A stretch of DNA of 64,000 nt from Roseiarcus sp963741405 (GCA_963741405.1 CAVUHX010000039.1:496001-560000); one strand, 5' to 3'. Shown: positions 53,045-61,514, counted from the stretch's first letter. Notes: generated by a model from the letters alone, not told the origin. Numbers and translations: made by a program.

Positions 53045-53500
53045 ATGCAGGCCGTCGCGTTCAGAGCCGGGGACACGGTCATCTCGGAGGGCGACGACGG
53101 CACTAGGGCGTTCTTCATCGTTTCCGGTTTGGTCGAGGTCATCGTCGGCCAGGGCGCGCAGGCGAAATGCGTCGGCGTGCTGACGGCAGGCGAGGTGTTC
53201 GGCGAGATGTCGCTGATCGAGCCCGGCCCGCGATCGGCGACCGTCAGGGCGACGACCGACGTCGAGTGCCTCGCCACGTCCTATGAGGAGTTCATTGAGG
53301 CGATCGACGACCACCCCGAACGGGCGGTCGCATTCATGAAGACGCTGGTGCGCCGGCTCCGCCAGATGAACGAACTGATCGAAACCACAGGCCCTGGCAA
53401 ACGCGGGCTTCGCGGCATGATCGGCGAGTGGCGGAAGTCGGTCGGACCGGCCGAGGTCAGCGGCGAGGCGGCCGATCTGTCGTGGACGATGCTGTGGTGA
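53045..53500 (+). CDS. cyclic nucleotide-binding domain protein
   Basis: The 151-aa product consists of one CNMP-binding domain: FRAGDTVISEGDDGTRAFFIVSGLVEV, then GEVFGEMSLIEPGPRSATVRAT, which is the phosphate-binding cassette with the GE and R...A pattern. A C-terminal helix follows (AFMKTLVRRLRQMNELI). No HTH follows, so it is not a complete Crp-type regulator. It may regulate a partner or act as a stand-alone sensor. GGAG lies 6-9 bp before the ATG. The 246 bp from the IS to this gene hold nothing recognised. Confidence 0.8.
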   Translation: MQAVAFRAGDTVISEGDDGTRAFFIVSGLVEVIVGQGAQAKCVGVLTAGEVFGEMSLIEPGPRSATVRATTDVECLATSYEEFIEAIDDHPERAVAFMKTLVRRLRQMNELIETTGPGKRGLRGMIGEWRKSVGPAEVSGEAADLSWTMLW

Positions 53501-53603
53501 TCCGAGGGGCGGGATAAGCCTCGCACGTAGGACATTGCTCAAAGCGGCAAGTCGATTTTCCGGACGGCGGGACGCTTTCGACTCGTTGCGCTTGCCGACA
53601 GCC

Positions 53604-53885
53604 TCAAACCAGCAGAATCGAGTTGAAGTCGAAATTCTGTCCTGGCGGGTTCTTGCCAATTCGCAAGCTCTTGGCGTCCGGGAAGTGGTAGGGCGGCACG
53701 GGGAGGGTGTATGGCGCAGGGACGCCCTGGAACACCCGGGCCGCGAGATCGTATTTCGACGCGTGGCAGGGGCAGAAAAAGCCGCCTGGCCAATTGGGCG
53801 CCGGGTTGGTCGAATCGGGCTGCGGCTCGAACAGCGGAACGCAGCCGCGGGAAGGCGAGCCCGCCCTCATGGGTGCCATCAAGGT
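53604..53885 (-). pseudogene. fragment of a Rieske iron-sulfur subunit gene (petA-like)
   Basis: The minus strand encodes GCVPLFEPQP, then NWPGGFFCPCHASKYDLAARV and QGVPAPYTLPVPPYHFPDAK to the stop. This is the C-terminal part of the bc1-complex Rieske protein. The second cluster motif (CPCH) is kept. The first motif C-T-H-L-G-C is disrupted: only GC remains in frame and GTHEGG appears in another frame about 20 bp earlier. The N-terminal membrane anchor and most of the protein are missing. It cannot make a functional subunit. Confidence 0.75.
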
Positions 53886-54099
53886 TTCGGATGGAGTGTG
53901 AGACATATTTTGGCCCCCAAAGAACATTCGCCTGAAAGCTCGCCGCCAATCGCCACGTCGGTCGATGCGACCATTGGCCACGCAACTTGATCCGCCGATG
54001 AGCGGGATCAGAACCCCGCTTTTTCAGCGCCCCTGAGTCCCGGACCTCTGTTCGCCATCCGCCGCTTTTCTGGTTTGCCTTGACGAAGCGTCGAGACAC

Positions 54100-54131
54100 C
54101 TTATATTATGGGCATAAGCTCATAATATAAG
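54100..54131. promoter_or_regulatory. 32-bp AT-rich palindrome upstream of the DUF134/NifX-like cluster
   Basis: CTTATATTATG (54100-54110) and CATAATATAAG (54121-54131) are perfect 11-bp inverted repeats around a 10-bp spacer. The right arm ends 8 bp before the ATG of the first gene, so a bound protein would block transcription or initiation. The shape is that of an ArsR-type operator, and an ArsR-family gene lies 2.7 kb downstream; the pairing is inference. Confidence 0.6.
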
Positions 54132-54139
54132 CGGCGGCG

Positions 54140-54865
54140 ATGTCAAGACCAAACAAAAGGCGCTATGTGAGTCCGGCGCCCAAGGCGCAGGAATTCAGAC
54201 CCGTAGGCGTGGCTCCGGGGGAGCTTCGCCACTTGGTGCTGCCGCTGGATGGTCTGGAGGCGCTGCGCCTCACCGACCTCGTCGGCCTGGAGCAGGTCGA
54301 GGCGGCCCTGCATATGGGCGTTTCGCGCCAGACTTTCGGGCGCATCCTCGCTGCTGCTCGCCGCGTTGCCTCCCAGGCATTGGTCGGCGGTTTGGCGCTG
54401 CGGATCGAGGCGAGCGCGAGCGTCGAGATCAGGTCAATCGCAAGTGGGGCGGCGGCGAACGTTCCTGCGCACATGAAAGTCGCAGTGTCGGCGCATGCGG
54501 CGTCGCTCGAGGCGGCGGTCGCTCCCAGGTTCGGCCGGGCGCCCGGCTTCCTGATCGTCGACCCGAAGACCATGGAATTCGAATACGTCGCCAACGGCGG
54601 CGGTGCGGATCGGACCAGCGGTCTCGGCGCCGATGCGGCGGCGCTTGTCGCCAAGGCTGGAGTAACGATGCTTCTGACCGGTTTCGTGGGCGCCAAAGCG
54701 TTGCGGGCCCTATCCGAGGCGGGAATCTGGGTTGCCGACGGCCTCGGCGCGCTGACGGTGCGTGAGGCCGTGAAATGCCTCGTCCGCGGCGAAATCATGC
54801 CGATTTCGCCGGAGGACGTCGCCGCTGGCGGCGCGGACGCGCCGCCTGACAGAGAACTGAGTTGA
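54140..54865 (+). CDS. DUF134 DNA-binding domain fused to a NifX/NifB-like cofactor-binding domain
   Basis: The 241-aa product has an N-terminal DUF134 helix-turn-helix region (LRLTDLVGLEQVEAALHMGVSRQTFGRILAAARR, residues about 45-80). From about residue 113 a dinitrogenase iron-molybdenum cofactor-type domain follows (KVAVSAHAASLEAAVAPRFGRAPGFLIVD, GADAAALVAKAGVTMLLTGFVGAKALRAL). Proteins of this type are thought to bind iron-sulfur or metal clusters or to regulate. A palindrome lies just upstream. It ends 11 bp before the next NifX-like gene. Confidence 0.78.
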   Translation: MSRPNKRRYVSPAPKAQEFRPVGVAPGELRHLVLPLDGLEALRLTDLVGLEQVEAALHMGVSRQTFGRILAAARRVASQALVGGLALRIEASASVEIRSIASGAAANVPAHMKVAVSAHAASLEAAVAPRFGRAPGFLIVDPKTMEFEYVANGGGADRTSGLGADAAALVAKAGVTMLLTGFVGAKALRALSEAGIWVADGLGALTVREAVKCLVRGEIMPISPEDVAAGGADAPPDRELS

Positions 54866-54876
54866 GAGGTCATGTC

Positions 54877-55275
54877 ATGAACAATCGGATCGCTTTTCCG
54901 AGCAAAGGCTCCGGCGCGCTCGGCGCTTCACTGTCAGCGCATTTCGGAAGGTGCGCCTTCTTCACTCTGGTCGAGATCGACGATGGCGGCGCGACCGCAG
55001 CGACGGTCCTTGCCGCCCCTGCGCATGACGACGGAGGCTGCACGGAGCGCGTCCGGCTTCTGGCGGAACAGGGCGTACGGGGCGTGGTTATCGCGGGGAT
55101 CGGCGGACACGCCTTGTTTCAACTGCAACAGGCCGGGATCGCTGTGTGGAGGGACCAGTCGCAGCGCCCCGTCGCCGCATTGGTGGAGGCCATGAAACGC
55201 GGCCAGATTCCGCAACTCGGACCGGGACTCGCGCACGACTCCCCAGGGGATGAAGGAAGTTGCGTCTGCCATTGA
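54877..55275 (+). CDS. NifX-like (dinitrogenase FeMo-cofactor domain) protein
   Basis: The 132-aa product starts MNNRIAFPSKGSGALGASLSAHFGRCAFF and continues with VVIAGIGGHALFQLQQAGIAVW. This is the NifX/NafY-type fold with the conserved SxHFGRCxFF-like cluster region. It ends in DEGSCVCH, whose paired Cys and terminal His look like a metal-binding tail. An alternative TTG start five codons upstream is less likely. No nif structural gene is in the window, so the cofactor may be another metal cluster. Confidence 0.75.
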   Translation: MNNRIAFPSKGSGALGASLSAHFGRCAFFTLVEIDDGGATAATVLAAPAHDDGGCTERVRLLAEQGVRGVVIAGIGGHALFQLQQAGIAVWRDQSQRPVAALVEAMKRGQIPQLGPGLAHDSPGDEGSCVCH

Positions 55276-55324
55276 CCGTCCGAACGATCGGCAAGGCCGC
55301 GCGAGGGGTGGATCGGAGGAGAAG

Positions 55325-55792
55325 ATGGATCAGGCGGGTATCCAGGGCAGGACCCTGACGTCGGTGCTGATGCTATTGAGTTTCGTCGTCCTTGGGTCGA
55401 GCGGAGCGATCTTGTTCTTCGCCCCGCGGGGCCACGTCGCCAATGCAAGCGGTTGGGAACTGCTGGGACTGACCCGTTGGCAGTGGGAGGATTTGCACGC
55501 CTGCTTCGCGCTGCTGGTGCTGGCGGCGGCGGTCCCGCATATCTGGATGAATCGAAGAGCGTTGGTCAATCACATCAGGCAGAGAACCGCGGCGCTGGCG
55601 ACGCCGCTCCTGCCCGTCCGTTTCGAGGTGCTCGTGGCTGTCGCGCTGTGCGTGACGGTCTTGATCGGCTCGGTCTGGCAGGCGCCGCCCTTCAGCACCG
55701 TCGCCGACCTTCGCAACGAAATGAGGGGCGCGACCTCGACCGCCGTTCCCCATTTCGCCGGAGCGAGGCACGGGCGGTGGTCCTCGGAATAG
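55325..55792 (+). CDS. DUF4405-type membrane protein (putative cytochrome b-like)
   Basis: The 155-aa product has three to four membrane helices: LTSVLMLLSFVVLGSSGAILFF, WQWEDLHACFALLVLAAAVPHIWMNRRAL and EVLVAVALCVTVLIGSVW. The His in LHACF and PHIWMNRRAL fit the DUF4405 family, in which such residues are proposed haem ligands. It lies between two NifX-like genes, pointing to a joint role in metal or redox metabolism. GGAGGAGAAG forms the ribosome site. Confidence 0.7.
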   Translation: MDQAGIQGRTLTSVLMLLSFVVLGSSGAILFFAPRGHVANASGWELLGLTRWQWEDLHACFALLVLAAAVPHIWMNRRALVNHIRQRTAALATPLLPVRFEVLVAVALCVTVLIGSVWQAPPFSTVADLRNEMRGATSTAVPHFAGARHGRWSSE

Positions 55793-55843
55793 CCCGGTCG
55801 CGGGAACTCGACACCCATTCCACCAAGACAAGGAAACACCGTC

Positions 55844-56122
55844 ATGAACAAGACATTGGTTGCGGTTCCCTCCTGCGCTCCCGGAGGAATCGACGCCCAA
55901 ATCAGCGGCCATTCCGGCCATTGCGACCTCTTCACGCTTGTCGGGATCGACAACGGAGAAGTCACCAGTGTGGACGCGCTTCCTGGTGTTTCCCACCAGC
56001 ATGACGGGTGCATGGTTCCGGTCGATCTGCATCGCGGGATCAAGATCCTGATCGCGGCCGGGATGGGGACGCGCTTCAAGAGCAGTGGTCCAACATCCGC
56101 GGAGTGTACATGGCCTAGGTAG
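55844..56122 (+). CDS. NifX-like protein, C-terminally truncated
   Basis: The 92-aa product starts MNKTLVAVPSCAPGGIDAQISGHSGHCDLFTLV and includes VDLHRGIKILIAAGMGTR, the first two thirds of a NifX-like domain. The usual final part (GF...G...V, about 30 residues) is missing; after GMGTR the reading frame runs into unrelated sequence (FKSSGPTSAECTWPR). It may be a recently shortened gene at the edge of the mobile zone. Confidence 0.6.
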   Translation: MNKTLVAVPSCAPGGIDAQISGHSGHCDLFTLVGIDNGEVTSVDALPGVSHQHDGCMVPVDLHRGIKILIAAGMGTRFKSSGPTSAECTWPR

Positions 56123-56572
56123 TAAAAAGCCAATGATGTTGTATGATATCCACGAGAAGAAAATCTACGCTTATCCAAGTAAGGAATTTAAGCAGAATTG
56201 AGCGAAAGTTCTCAAGTGTCTCTGGAAATAGACGACGAGTCAACCTCGTGGCGAGATGATAGTCTTTGTCGGAGACGACATAGAACGGAAACGGGTCTCG
56301 TACGTGATGAACATTGACGCGGCGACCATTCAATAACGACCGCGCGTTTGGAGACCGATTCATCGGCGGCATTGGCGGGCCAATGGTTGATCCCTGGGGT
56401 GGCCGAGCAAGTCTGCTTAGCGGCCGAAACACTTTTCGTTTTCACGCCGAGGGCTGGACCCAGCGGCGCTCGGATGGCGGCAGCGAAGTGTTGCGGACGC
56501 AGCGGACAAAATTCCACAGACCGTGCGAAAACTTGGCCTGAGCGGGTTTCCTTTGCCGCGTTGGCCACGGCC
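56123..56572. other. 450-bp region, nothing assigned
   Basis: The region is AT-rich at the left (TGATGTTGTATGATATCCACG) and otherwise featureless to me. A long minus-strand frame over 56212-56667 runs antisense to an IS1182 remnant and looks like a shadow. Part of the region may be the 5' non-coding end of that remnant. Confidence 0.4.
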
Positions 56573-56752
56573 ATGACTCCCATCGCCGGATTTGAGTGCG
56601 ACCCGCTGCGATTGTTGCTGGAGGCTGTTGACCATTGCGTCGAGGCGGACAATCCGGTCCGGTTCATCGACGCGTTCGTCGATGGGGTCGATCTTGCTGG
56701 CGCCGGGTTCGAGCGGGTCCAAGCGAAGGCGACCGGACGGCCAGGCTATGCG
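56573..56752 (+). pseudogene. N-terminal remnant of an IS1182-family transposase
   Basis: Sixty codons (MTPIAGFECDPLRLLLEAVDHCVEADNPVRFIDAFVDGVDLAGAGFERVQAKATGRPGYA) match the N-terminal block of IS1182 transposases. The hallmark is the DY/HCVEADNPVRxIDAFVD and AxTGRPGY pattern. The sequence after GYA is unrelated and the catalytic domain is missing. Confidence 0.6.
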
Positions 56753-56851
56753 CGGTTGCGCATGGCGGCTTCGAAGCATTCCGTTCTCGATGCTCTGCCC
56801 GCGCCCTTGTCAATGCATGCTCGGCGCCGGCGGCGCGCGCGCTCGGGGCGC

Positions 56852-57211
56852 CTACTCCCAGGCGCTGTCGACGACCTTGAGTCCCCAAATGGCCTGCAAA
56901 ATGGGTTTCACCCGGAGATCGGCGATCGTGTAGAAGATTTCTCTGCCGTCTCGCCGCGCGCTCACCAGGCCCTCCTGACGCAGTCGGGCAAGGTGCTGGG
57001 AAACAGTCGCTTGGTGAAGAGAGGTCAGCGCCACGAGTTCGCCGACGGACCTCTCATGCGACATCAACCGATAGACGATTTTCATTCGCGAGGTCTGCGC
57101 CAGGGCCCTCAAAATATAAATGGCGGCTCGGCGTTTCTCGGTGAGACATTTGCAGCTTCCGCGGTCGAGTCTGACCGTATGGCCGTAATCTACAGGTACA
57201 ATTGCATTCAT
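56852..57211 (-). CDS. ArsR-family transcriptional regulator
   Basis: The 119-aa product has a winged helix: RAAIYILRALAQTSRMKIVYRLM, then SVGELVALTSLHQATVSQHLARLRQEGLVSARRDGREIFYTI, the classic ArsR/SmtB pattern. A CKC motif near residue 20 (RGSCKCLTEKRR) could bind a metal, but it is not at the helix-3 ELCVCDL position of ArsR. Start MNAIVPVDYG at 57211 is chosen because the upstream residues run into the next intergenic region. It may control its own gene, the NifX-like cluster or the amidotransferase. Confidence 0.85.
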   Translation of the reverse strand: MNAIVPVDYGHTVRLDRGSCKCLTEKRRAAIYILRALAQTSRMKIVYRLMSHERSVGELVALTSLHQATVSQHLARLRQEGLVSARRDGREIFYTIADLRVKPILQAIWGLKVVDSAWE

Positions 57212-57269
57212 TTTACCGATCCAGCCAATGCAACTCGGCATGGCGCGATGGATCAAGCTTCCGCCCTAG

Positions 57270-57314
57270 ATTCATCATATCATGGAAAGCGAATATTATG
57301 ATATTTTTATTCCT
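57270..57314. promoter_or_regulatory. imperfect AT-rich inverted repeat between ArsR and amidotransferase genes
   Basis: CATATCAT (about 57277-57284) and ATGATATT (about 57297-57304) form an inverted repeat resembling the palindrome at 54100-54131 in base composition and in its ATATTATG core. It lies in the divergent gap between the ArsR-family gene and the gene at 57445. Confidence 0.35.
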
Positions 57315-57444
57315 GGCGAGGCCCGGTTCAGTTCTGCCTGGGCAGTGCGCCTCTCCCCGGTCGCCGGGCGCCTTGACGACACGAGGCGCAAGGCGGAGGA
57401 AATCCGGCGCAGTTTGGGCGCCTTGCGGACGGGAGGACGACACC

Positions 57445-58254
57445 GTGTGTGAGCTGCTGGCAATGTCGAGCCGGGTCCCGACAGGTCTGTCATTGTCGAT
57501 GCGGCGGCTCGCGGATCGCGGCGCACCCGGCGGGAAGCTGGCCGACGGCTGGGGAGTGGCCTGCTACGACGGCTTCGACGTCCGACTGATTCGAGAGCCG
57601 GAACCGGCCGGCGATAGCGCCTGGCTCAACCGGGTCATCGACGCGGGGCGCCCGCACAGCCGGATCGTGATTGCGCACATCCGTCACCTGACGCAGGGCG
57701 GCATCGCTCTCGCGAACACCCAGCCTTTTTCACGGGAACTGGGCGGTCGCGTCCATGTCTTTGCGCACAACGGCATGCTGACCGGCATCGAGGGGGCGAA
57801 TGGGGTCTCGGGCCGACGCTTCCGGCCGGTCGGCGAAACCGACTCCGAGGTGGCGTTTTGCGGCCTGTTGGAAAGGATGGCGCCGCTCTGGGCGGACCGG
57901 ACGCCTTCCGACCGCGAGCGCCTTCAGGTCGTCGAAGGGTACGCCGCCGAGCTCCGTGTGCTGGGTCCTGCCAATTTCCTTTACTCCGACGGCGAGTTGC
58001 TGTTCGCCCATGGTCATCGCCGAACGCAAGCCGACGGTAATATCTCCCCGCCGGGACTGACGGTCCTCACGCGGCGCTGCCGGCCTGAACGCGACTCCCT
58101 GCCTGCGGCCGGCGTGAAACTGGACGTCGAACCCGACTCTCAGACGCTGACGCTTTTCGCCAGCGTGCCCCTGACAGACGAGGAATGGCGGCCAATGGCT
58201 GAGGGCGAGGTTGTCATGGTCCGAGATGGTGAACAGGCGCCGCAGCTCCAGTGA
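57445..58254 (+). CDS. class II glutamine amidotransferase (YafJ-like)
   Basis: The 269-aa product starts V/M-C-E-L-L, placing the nucleophile Cys at position 2 after removal of the start residue (GTG at 57445). The Ntn-hydrolase fold is supported by DGWGVACYDG, HIRHLTQGGIALANTQPF and FAHNGMLTGI, the YafJ/EgtC-type pattern. It hydrolyses glutamine or a gamma-glutamyl amide; the acceptor is unknown. The open frame upstream to 57202 is non-coding in character and would bury the Cys. Confidence 0.85.
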   Translation: MCELLAMSSRVPTGLSLSMRRLADRGAPGGKLADGWGVACYDGFDVRLIREPEPAGDSAWLNRVIDAGRPHSRIVIAHIRHLTQGGIALANTQPFSRELGGRVHVFAHNGMLTGIEGANGVSGRRFRPVGETDSEVAFCGLLERMAPLWADRTPSDRERLQVVEGYAAELRVLGPANFLYSDGELLFAHGHRRTQADGNISPPGLTVLTRRCRPERDSLPAAGVKLDVEPDSQTLTLFASVPLTDEEWRPMAEGEVVMVRDGEQAPQLQ

Positions 58255-58308
58255 GAAAAAGCGGAAGCCAAGCATCCAGTCGAGCCGGGAAAGCGCAAGG
58301 AGCAGGAA

Positions 58309-58914
58309 TTATGGCTTGCGCCGCACGAAGACGAAGCGGCGATCGGGCTCCCAGAAGCGGTCGGAGGGCCCACAGTCTCCCCGGAGCCATAGGCCGCCGC
58401 CGCCGCTGACCTCCATGACGAATAGGTCGAGATCGTCGCCCGAATCGGTGAACGGCTTCGTGGCGATGACGAGTTTTTCGCCGCGTGGCTGATTCCCGTA
58501 AGCTAGGCGCAGCGCCGGCCCGACTTCGGCTGGACACAGGTCCAGACCGATCGCGGGCGCCCTCTCGCAGATTTGGCTGTAGAGAGCGCCTTCCTTGAAG
58601 CCGAGGTCGGCGACGGAAAGTACCACGAGGTCCACGTCGATTTCTTCGCTGGCGCAGGTGCATGCCGGTTTGCCGAACAAATCGCTCACCCAGGCGCCGC
58701 TGAGATGCTTCCCCGCCTCGAGCGCGTCGCGATACGCGTCCGGCGACTTGTAGACGCCGAGTTTTATGGTTTTCCAGATCGGAAACTCGCGCTGCTCGGT
58801 CTCGACGACCCGGAGTTCGCCGCGCAGGAAGCGCTGCACGCCCACGTCGCCGCCGAGCTTCTTCACGACCGCGTCGAGCTGACCGGCGGTAAGATTTGCC
58901 GATGCGAAATCCAT
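58309..58914 (-). CDS. hypothetical protein
   Basis: The 201-aa product starts MDFASANLTAGQLDAVVKKLGGDVGVQRFLRGEL. A middle with CTCASEEIDVDLVVLSVADLGF and a C-terminal DRFWEPDRRFVFVRRKP follow. The text reads as a soluble mixed alpha/beta protein with a CTC cluster near the centre. The N-terminal pattern (L..GQ...V...GG......FLRGE) recurs in unassigned proteins of bacteria, but I do not recognise a function. Confidence 0.7.
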   Translation of the reverse strand: MDFASANLTAGQLDAVVKKLGGDVGVQRFLRGELRVVETEQREFPIWKTIKLGVYKSPDAYRDALEAGKHLSGAWVSDLFGKPACTCASEEIDVDLVVLSVADLGFKEGALYSQICERAPAIGLDLCPAEVGPALRLAYGNQPRGEKLVIATKPFTDSGDDLDLFVMEVSGGGGLWLRGDCGPSDRFWEPDRRFVFVRRKP

Positions 58915-59146
58915 TGTGTCCTCCCGGGCTGGCGCGCCCTTTGGAATGCCGTCTCGCGCGAGGCGGAACCCTGAATGCAGCAATCCTGGCCCGCAAGCCC
59001 TTTCAAGCCTTCCGGCTACCACCGCCGCCAACTCAAGGCTGCCGATTTTCCCGCCCCAAGACTCGCAATGTCAATGTGACACGATGTTTCAGGGTGGTCT
59101 GAACCGCAGCTCCGGGTTTGCCTCTCCGGGGCGTGGCAGAGGAAGC

Positions 59147-59917
59147 TTACGGCTTCAGCCGCCATCCGGTGTGGAAGATCCGGGCGAGGACGGCGAGACA
59201 GCCGACAATGAACAACGCGGTGAAGCCGAGGCTCGCGGCGACGCTTACGTCGCCCTGGCCGTAAAAGCTCCAGCGGAAGCCGCTGACGAGATAGACCACC
59301 GGATTGAACAGGCTCGCCATCCGCCAGAACGGCGGCAGCATGTCGATCGAGTAGAACGCGCCGCCGAGAAAGGTCAGCGGCGTGACGACGAGCGCCGGGA
59401 TGATCGCGAGCTGCTCGAAGGTCTTCGCCCAGATGCCGATGATGAAGCCGAACAGGCTGAAGGCGACCGAAGTCAGGAGGAGAAAGGCGATCATCCAGAA
59501 CGGATGGTCGATGCGCACCGGCACGAACAGCGTCGCGGTCAGGAGGATGACGAGGCCGATGACGATCGACTTGGTCGCGGCCGCGCCGACATAGGCCGCC
59601 ACCGCCTCGACCGAGGACATCGGCGCGGACAGGATCTCGAAGATGGTCCCGGTGAATTTGGGGAAGTAGATGCCGATCGAGGCGTTGGAGATGCTCTGGG
59701 TCAGAAGGGAGAGCATCATCAGGCCGGGAACGATGAAGGCGCCGTAGCTGACCCCGCCGACCTCGCTCATGCGGGAGCCGATCGCGCTGCCGAACACGAC
59801 GAAATACAGGGCGGTGGTGATGACCGGCGTCGCGACGCTCTGCCAGATCGTGCGCACGGTGCGCGACAGCTCGTAGCGGTAGATCGCCCAGACCCCGCCG
59901 AAATTGATTCCGCTCAC
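59147..59917 (-). CDS. ABC-2 type exporter, permease subunit
   Basis: The 256-aa product has six membrane helices. The ABC-2 signature region PLTFLGGAFYSIDMLPPFWR lies in the C-terminal half, and FLIPGLMMLS-like FIVPGLMMLSLLTQSISNASIG in the N-terminal half. It overlaps the ATPase gene by 4 bp and forms an exporter with it. The substrate is not known; similar YadG/YadH-type pairs exist in many bacteria. Confidence 0.88.
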   Translation of the reverse strand: MSGINFGGVWAIYRYELSRTVRTIWQSVATPVITTALYFVVFGSAIGSRMSEVGGVSYGAFIVPGLMMLSLLTQSISNASIGIYFPKFTGTIFEILSAPMSSVEAVAAYVGAAATKSIVIGLVILLTATLFVPVRIDHPFWMIAFLLLTSVAFSLFGFIIGIWAKTFEQLAIIPALVVTPLTFLGGAFYSIDMLPPFWRMASLFNPVVYLVSGFRWSFYGQGDVSVAASLGFTALFIVGCLAVLARIFHTGWRLKP

Positions 59918-60840
59918 GCCGCTCGCCCCACCAGGTCGACGAAAATGTCCTCGAGGCTGCTCGCCGTCGTCTCGAGGTCCTTGAAGTCGACACCGAGCTC
60001 GCCCAATCGTCGGAGCAGCGTCGGCACGCCGGTGTCCTCGGCGGATGCGTCGAAGCGGTAGCTGAGTCTTCGACCGGCGTCCTCGAGCTCGATCGGCCAG
60101 CCGGCGAGCTCGGGCGGCAGCGCGGGCAGGGGGTCGTGCAGCGCGAGCGTTAGGCGCCGTTTGCCGAGCTTGCGCATGAGCCGGGCCTTGTCCTCGACCA
60201 GCACGATGCGGCCCTTGTCGATCACGCCGACCCGGTCGGCCATCTCCTCGGCCTCCTCAATGTAATGGGTGGTCAGAATCACGGTGACGCCCTGGTCGCG
60301 AAGCCGGCGCACGAGCGCCCACATGTCGCGGCGGAGATTGACGTCGACCCCAGCGGTGGGTTCGTCGAGAAACAGAACCTCGGGCTCATGGGCGAGGGCC
60401 TTGGCGATCATCACCCGCCGCTTCATGCCGCCCGACAGCTCGACGATGCGGGACTCGCGCTTCTCCCACAGGGAAAGGTCGCGCAAAAGGCGCTCGACGA
60501 ACGCCGGATCAGGCGGCCGGCCGAACAGGCGGCGGCTGAAGGACACGGTCGCGCGGACGGAGGTAAAGATGTCGAGCGCGATCTCCTGGGGCACGAGGCC
60601 AATCTTCGAACGCGCGGCGCGAAACTCCCGCGTCACGTCGTGCCCGTCGACCAGCGCCTTGCCCGAGGTCATCGACACGGTGCCGCAGATGACCCCGATC
60701 AGGGTCGTCTTGCCCGCGCCGTTGGGGCCGAGGAGGGCGAAAATCTCACCCTTCTCGATGGCGAGATCGACCGAATCGAGCGCCAGATAGCCTGTCGTGT
60801 AGCGCTTGGTGACGGCGGAGACGGAAATCATCGGCGGCAT
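59914..60840 (-). CDS. ABC-2 type exporter, ATP-binding subunit
   Basis: The 308-aa ATPase has Walker A GPNGAGKTTL, Q-loop VPQEIALDIF, signature LSGGMKRRVMIAKAL, Walker B VLFLDEPTAGVD and H-loop ILTTHYIEEAEEM. It powers the permease encoded by the next gene. The C-terminal extension (RRLTLALHDPLPALPPELAG) is the regulatory domain common to exporter ATPases of this class. Confidence 0.92.
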   Translation of the reverse strand: MPPMISVSAVTKRYTTGYLALDSVDLAIEKGEIFALLGPNGAGKTTLIGVICGTVSMTSGKALVDGHDVTREFRAARSKIGLVPQEIALDIFTSVRATVSFSRRLFGRPPDPAFVERLLRDLSLWEKRESRIVELSGGMKRRVMIAKALAHEPEVLFLDEPTAGVDVNLRRDMWALVRRLRDQGVTVILTTHYIEEAEEMADRVGVIDKGRIVLVEDKARLMRKLGKRRLTLALHDPLPALPPELAGWPIELEDAGRRLSYRFDASAEDTGVPTLLRRLGELGVDFKDLETTASSLEDIFVDLVGRAA

Positions 60841-60975
60841 CAGGGCGTGTCTCCCAAAGGCGCAAGGCCCCGCGGCCCGGCGGGAGTCGCCGGGGGCGGG
60901 GCCTGTCTATTTAAGGGCGCTCGGGGCTCGCGTCGATGTGCGGACGACGCTCGTCCTGCTGGAGCCCCGAGCGGG

Positions 60976-61305
60976 TCAGAAATTCATCGGCACGAAGAAG
61001 CAATAGGCGATCGACTGGCTCCCGCCTTTTCCATCGCGGTAGAAGATCCAGTAGTCGCCATCCTGACCCGGCAGCGCATCCCTGGCCGGGACGCGGTAGC
61101 GATAGCCGTCGACCACGTAATAGTCGTCGGAGACGCGGTGAACCTGGTCGGGGCGAAGGTGATGCGCGTCATCCGGCCCGCAGCACGAGGCCTTGACCCA
61201 TGGCGGAACGACCTCTCTGTTGGCCCAGACGTCGTGGGCGAGGGCGGGCGCAGCGCCGAGGCCGACGACCGGAATCAGGCAGGCAGCCGCGACGATGCTT
61301 TTCAT
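60976..61305 (-). CDS. small secreted protein of unknown function
   Basis: The 109-aa product starts MKSIVAAACLIPVVGLGAAPALAHDVW, a clear signal peptide cut after ALA. The mature part has a CCGPDDAHHL motif with two Cys and two His, then SDDYYVVDGYRYRVP, DYWIFYRDG and CFFVPMNF. This combination is found in small periplasmic proteins of unknown role in alphaproteobacteria. The Cys/His cluster could bind a metal. A longer frame upstream of the ATG is Arg-rich and unlikely. Confidence 0.72.
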   Translation of the reverse strand: MKSIVAAACLIPVVGLGAAPALAHDVWANREVVPPWVKASCCGPDDAHHLRPDQVHRVSDDYYVVDGYRYRVPARDALPGQDGDYWIFYRDGKGGSQSIAYCFFVPMNF

Positions 61306-61514
61306 TCCGGGTCCGCGCGTTCGAGCCCTCAACGCCGCCCGTAGGCGGCGGTTCCCCAGTGCCGACGCCCGATGGTTACGAGAGCATCCGGGGGAAATGG
61401 TGAAGCGTCACCTACGCGTGAGGCGAGTAAAAGCGCGACCGCCGCGTTGGACATTTTTCAGGGCAGCCGGCCGCCCCGCTTGCCGCAACTCGGCCCCCGC
61501 GCTAACCCCCTCCC

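Noticed and set aside
53535..53990. Plus-strand frame opposite the Rieske fragment
   Set aside because: The minus strand has a clear Rieske signature; the plus-strand product has none.
56212..56667. Minus-strand frame of 151 codons
   Set aside because: It lies opposite the IS1182 remnant and its presumed leader; the sequence is Ser/Arg-rich without domain features.
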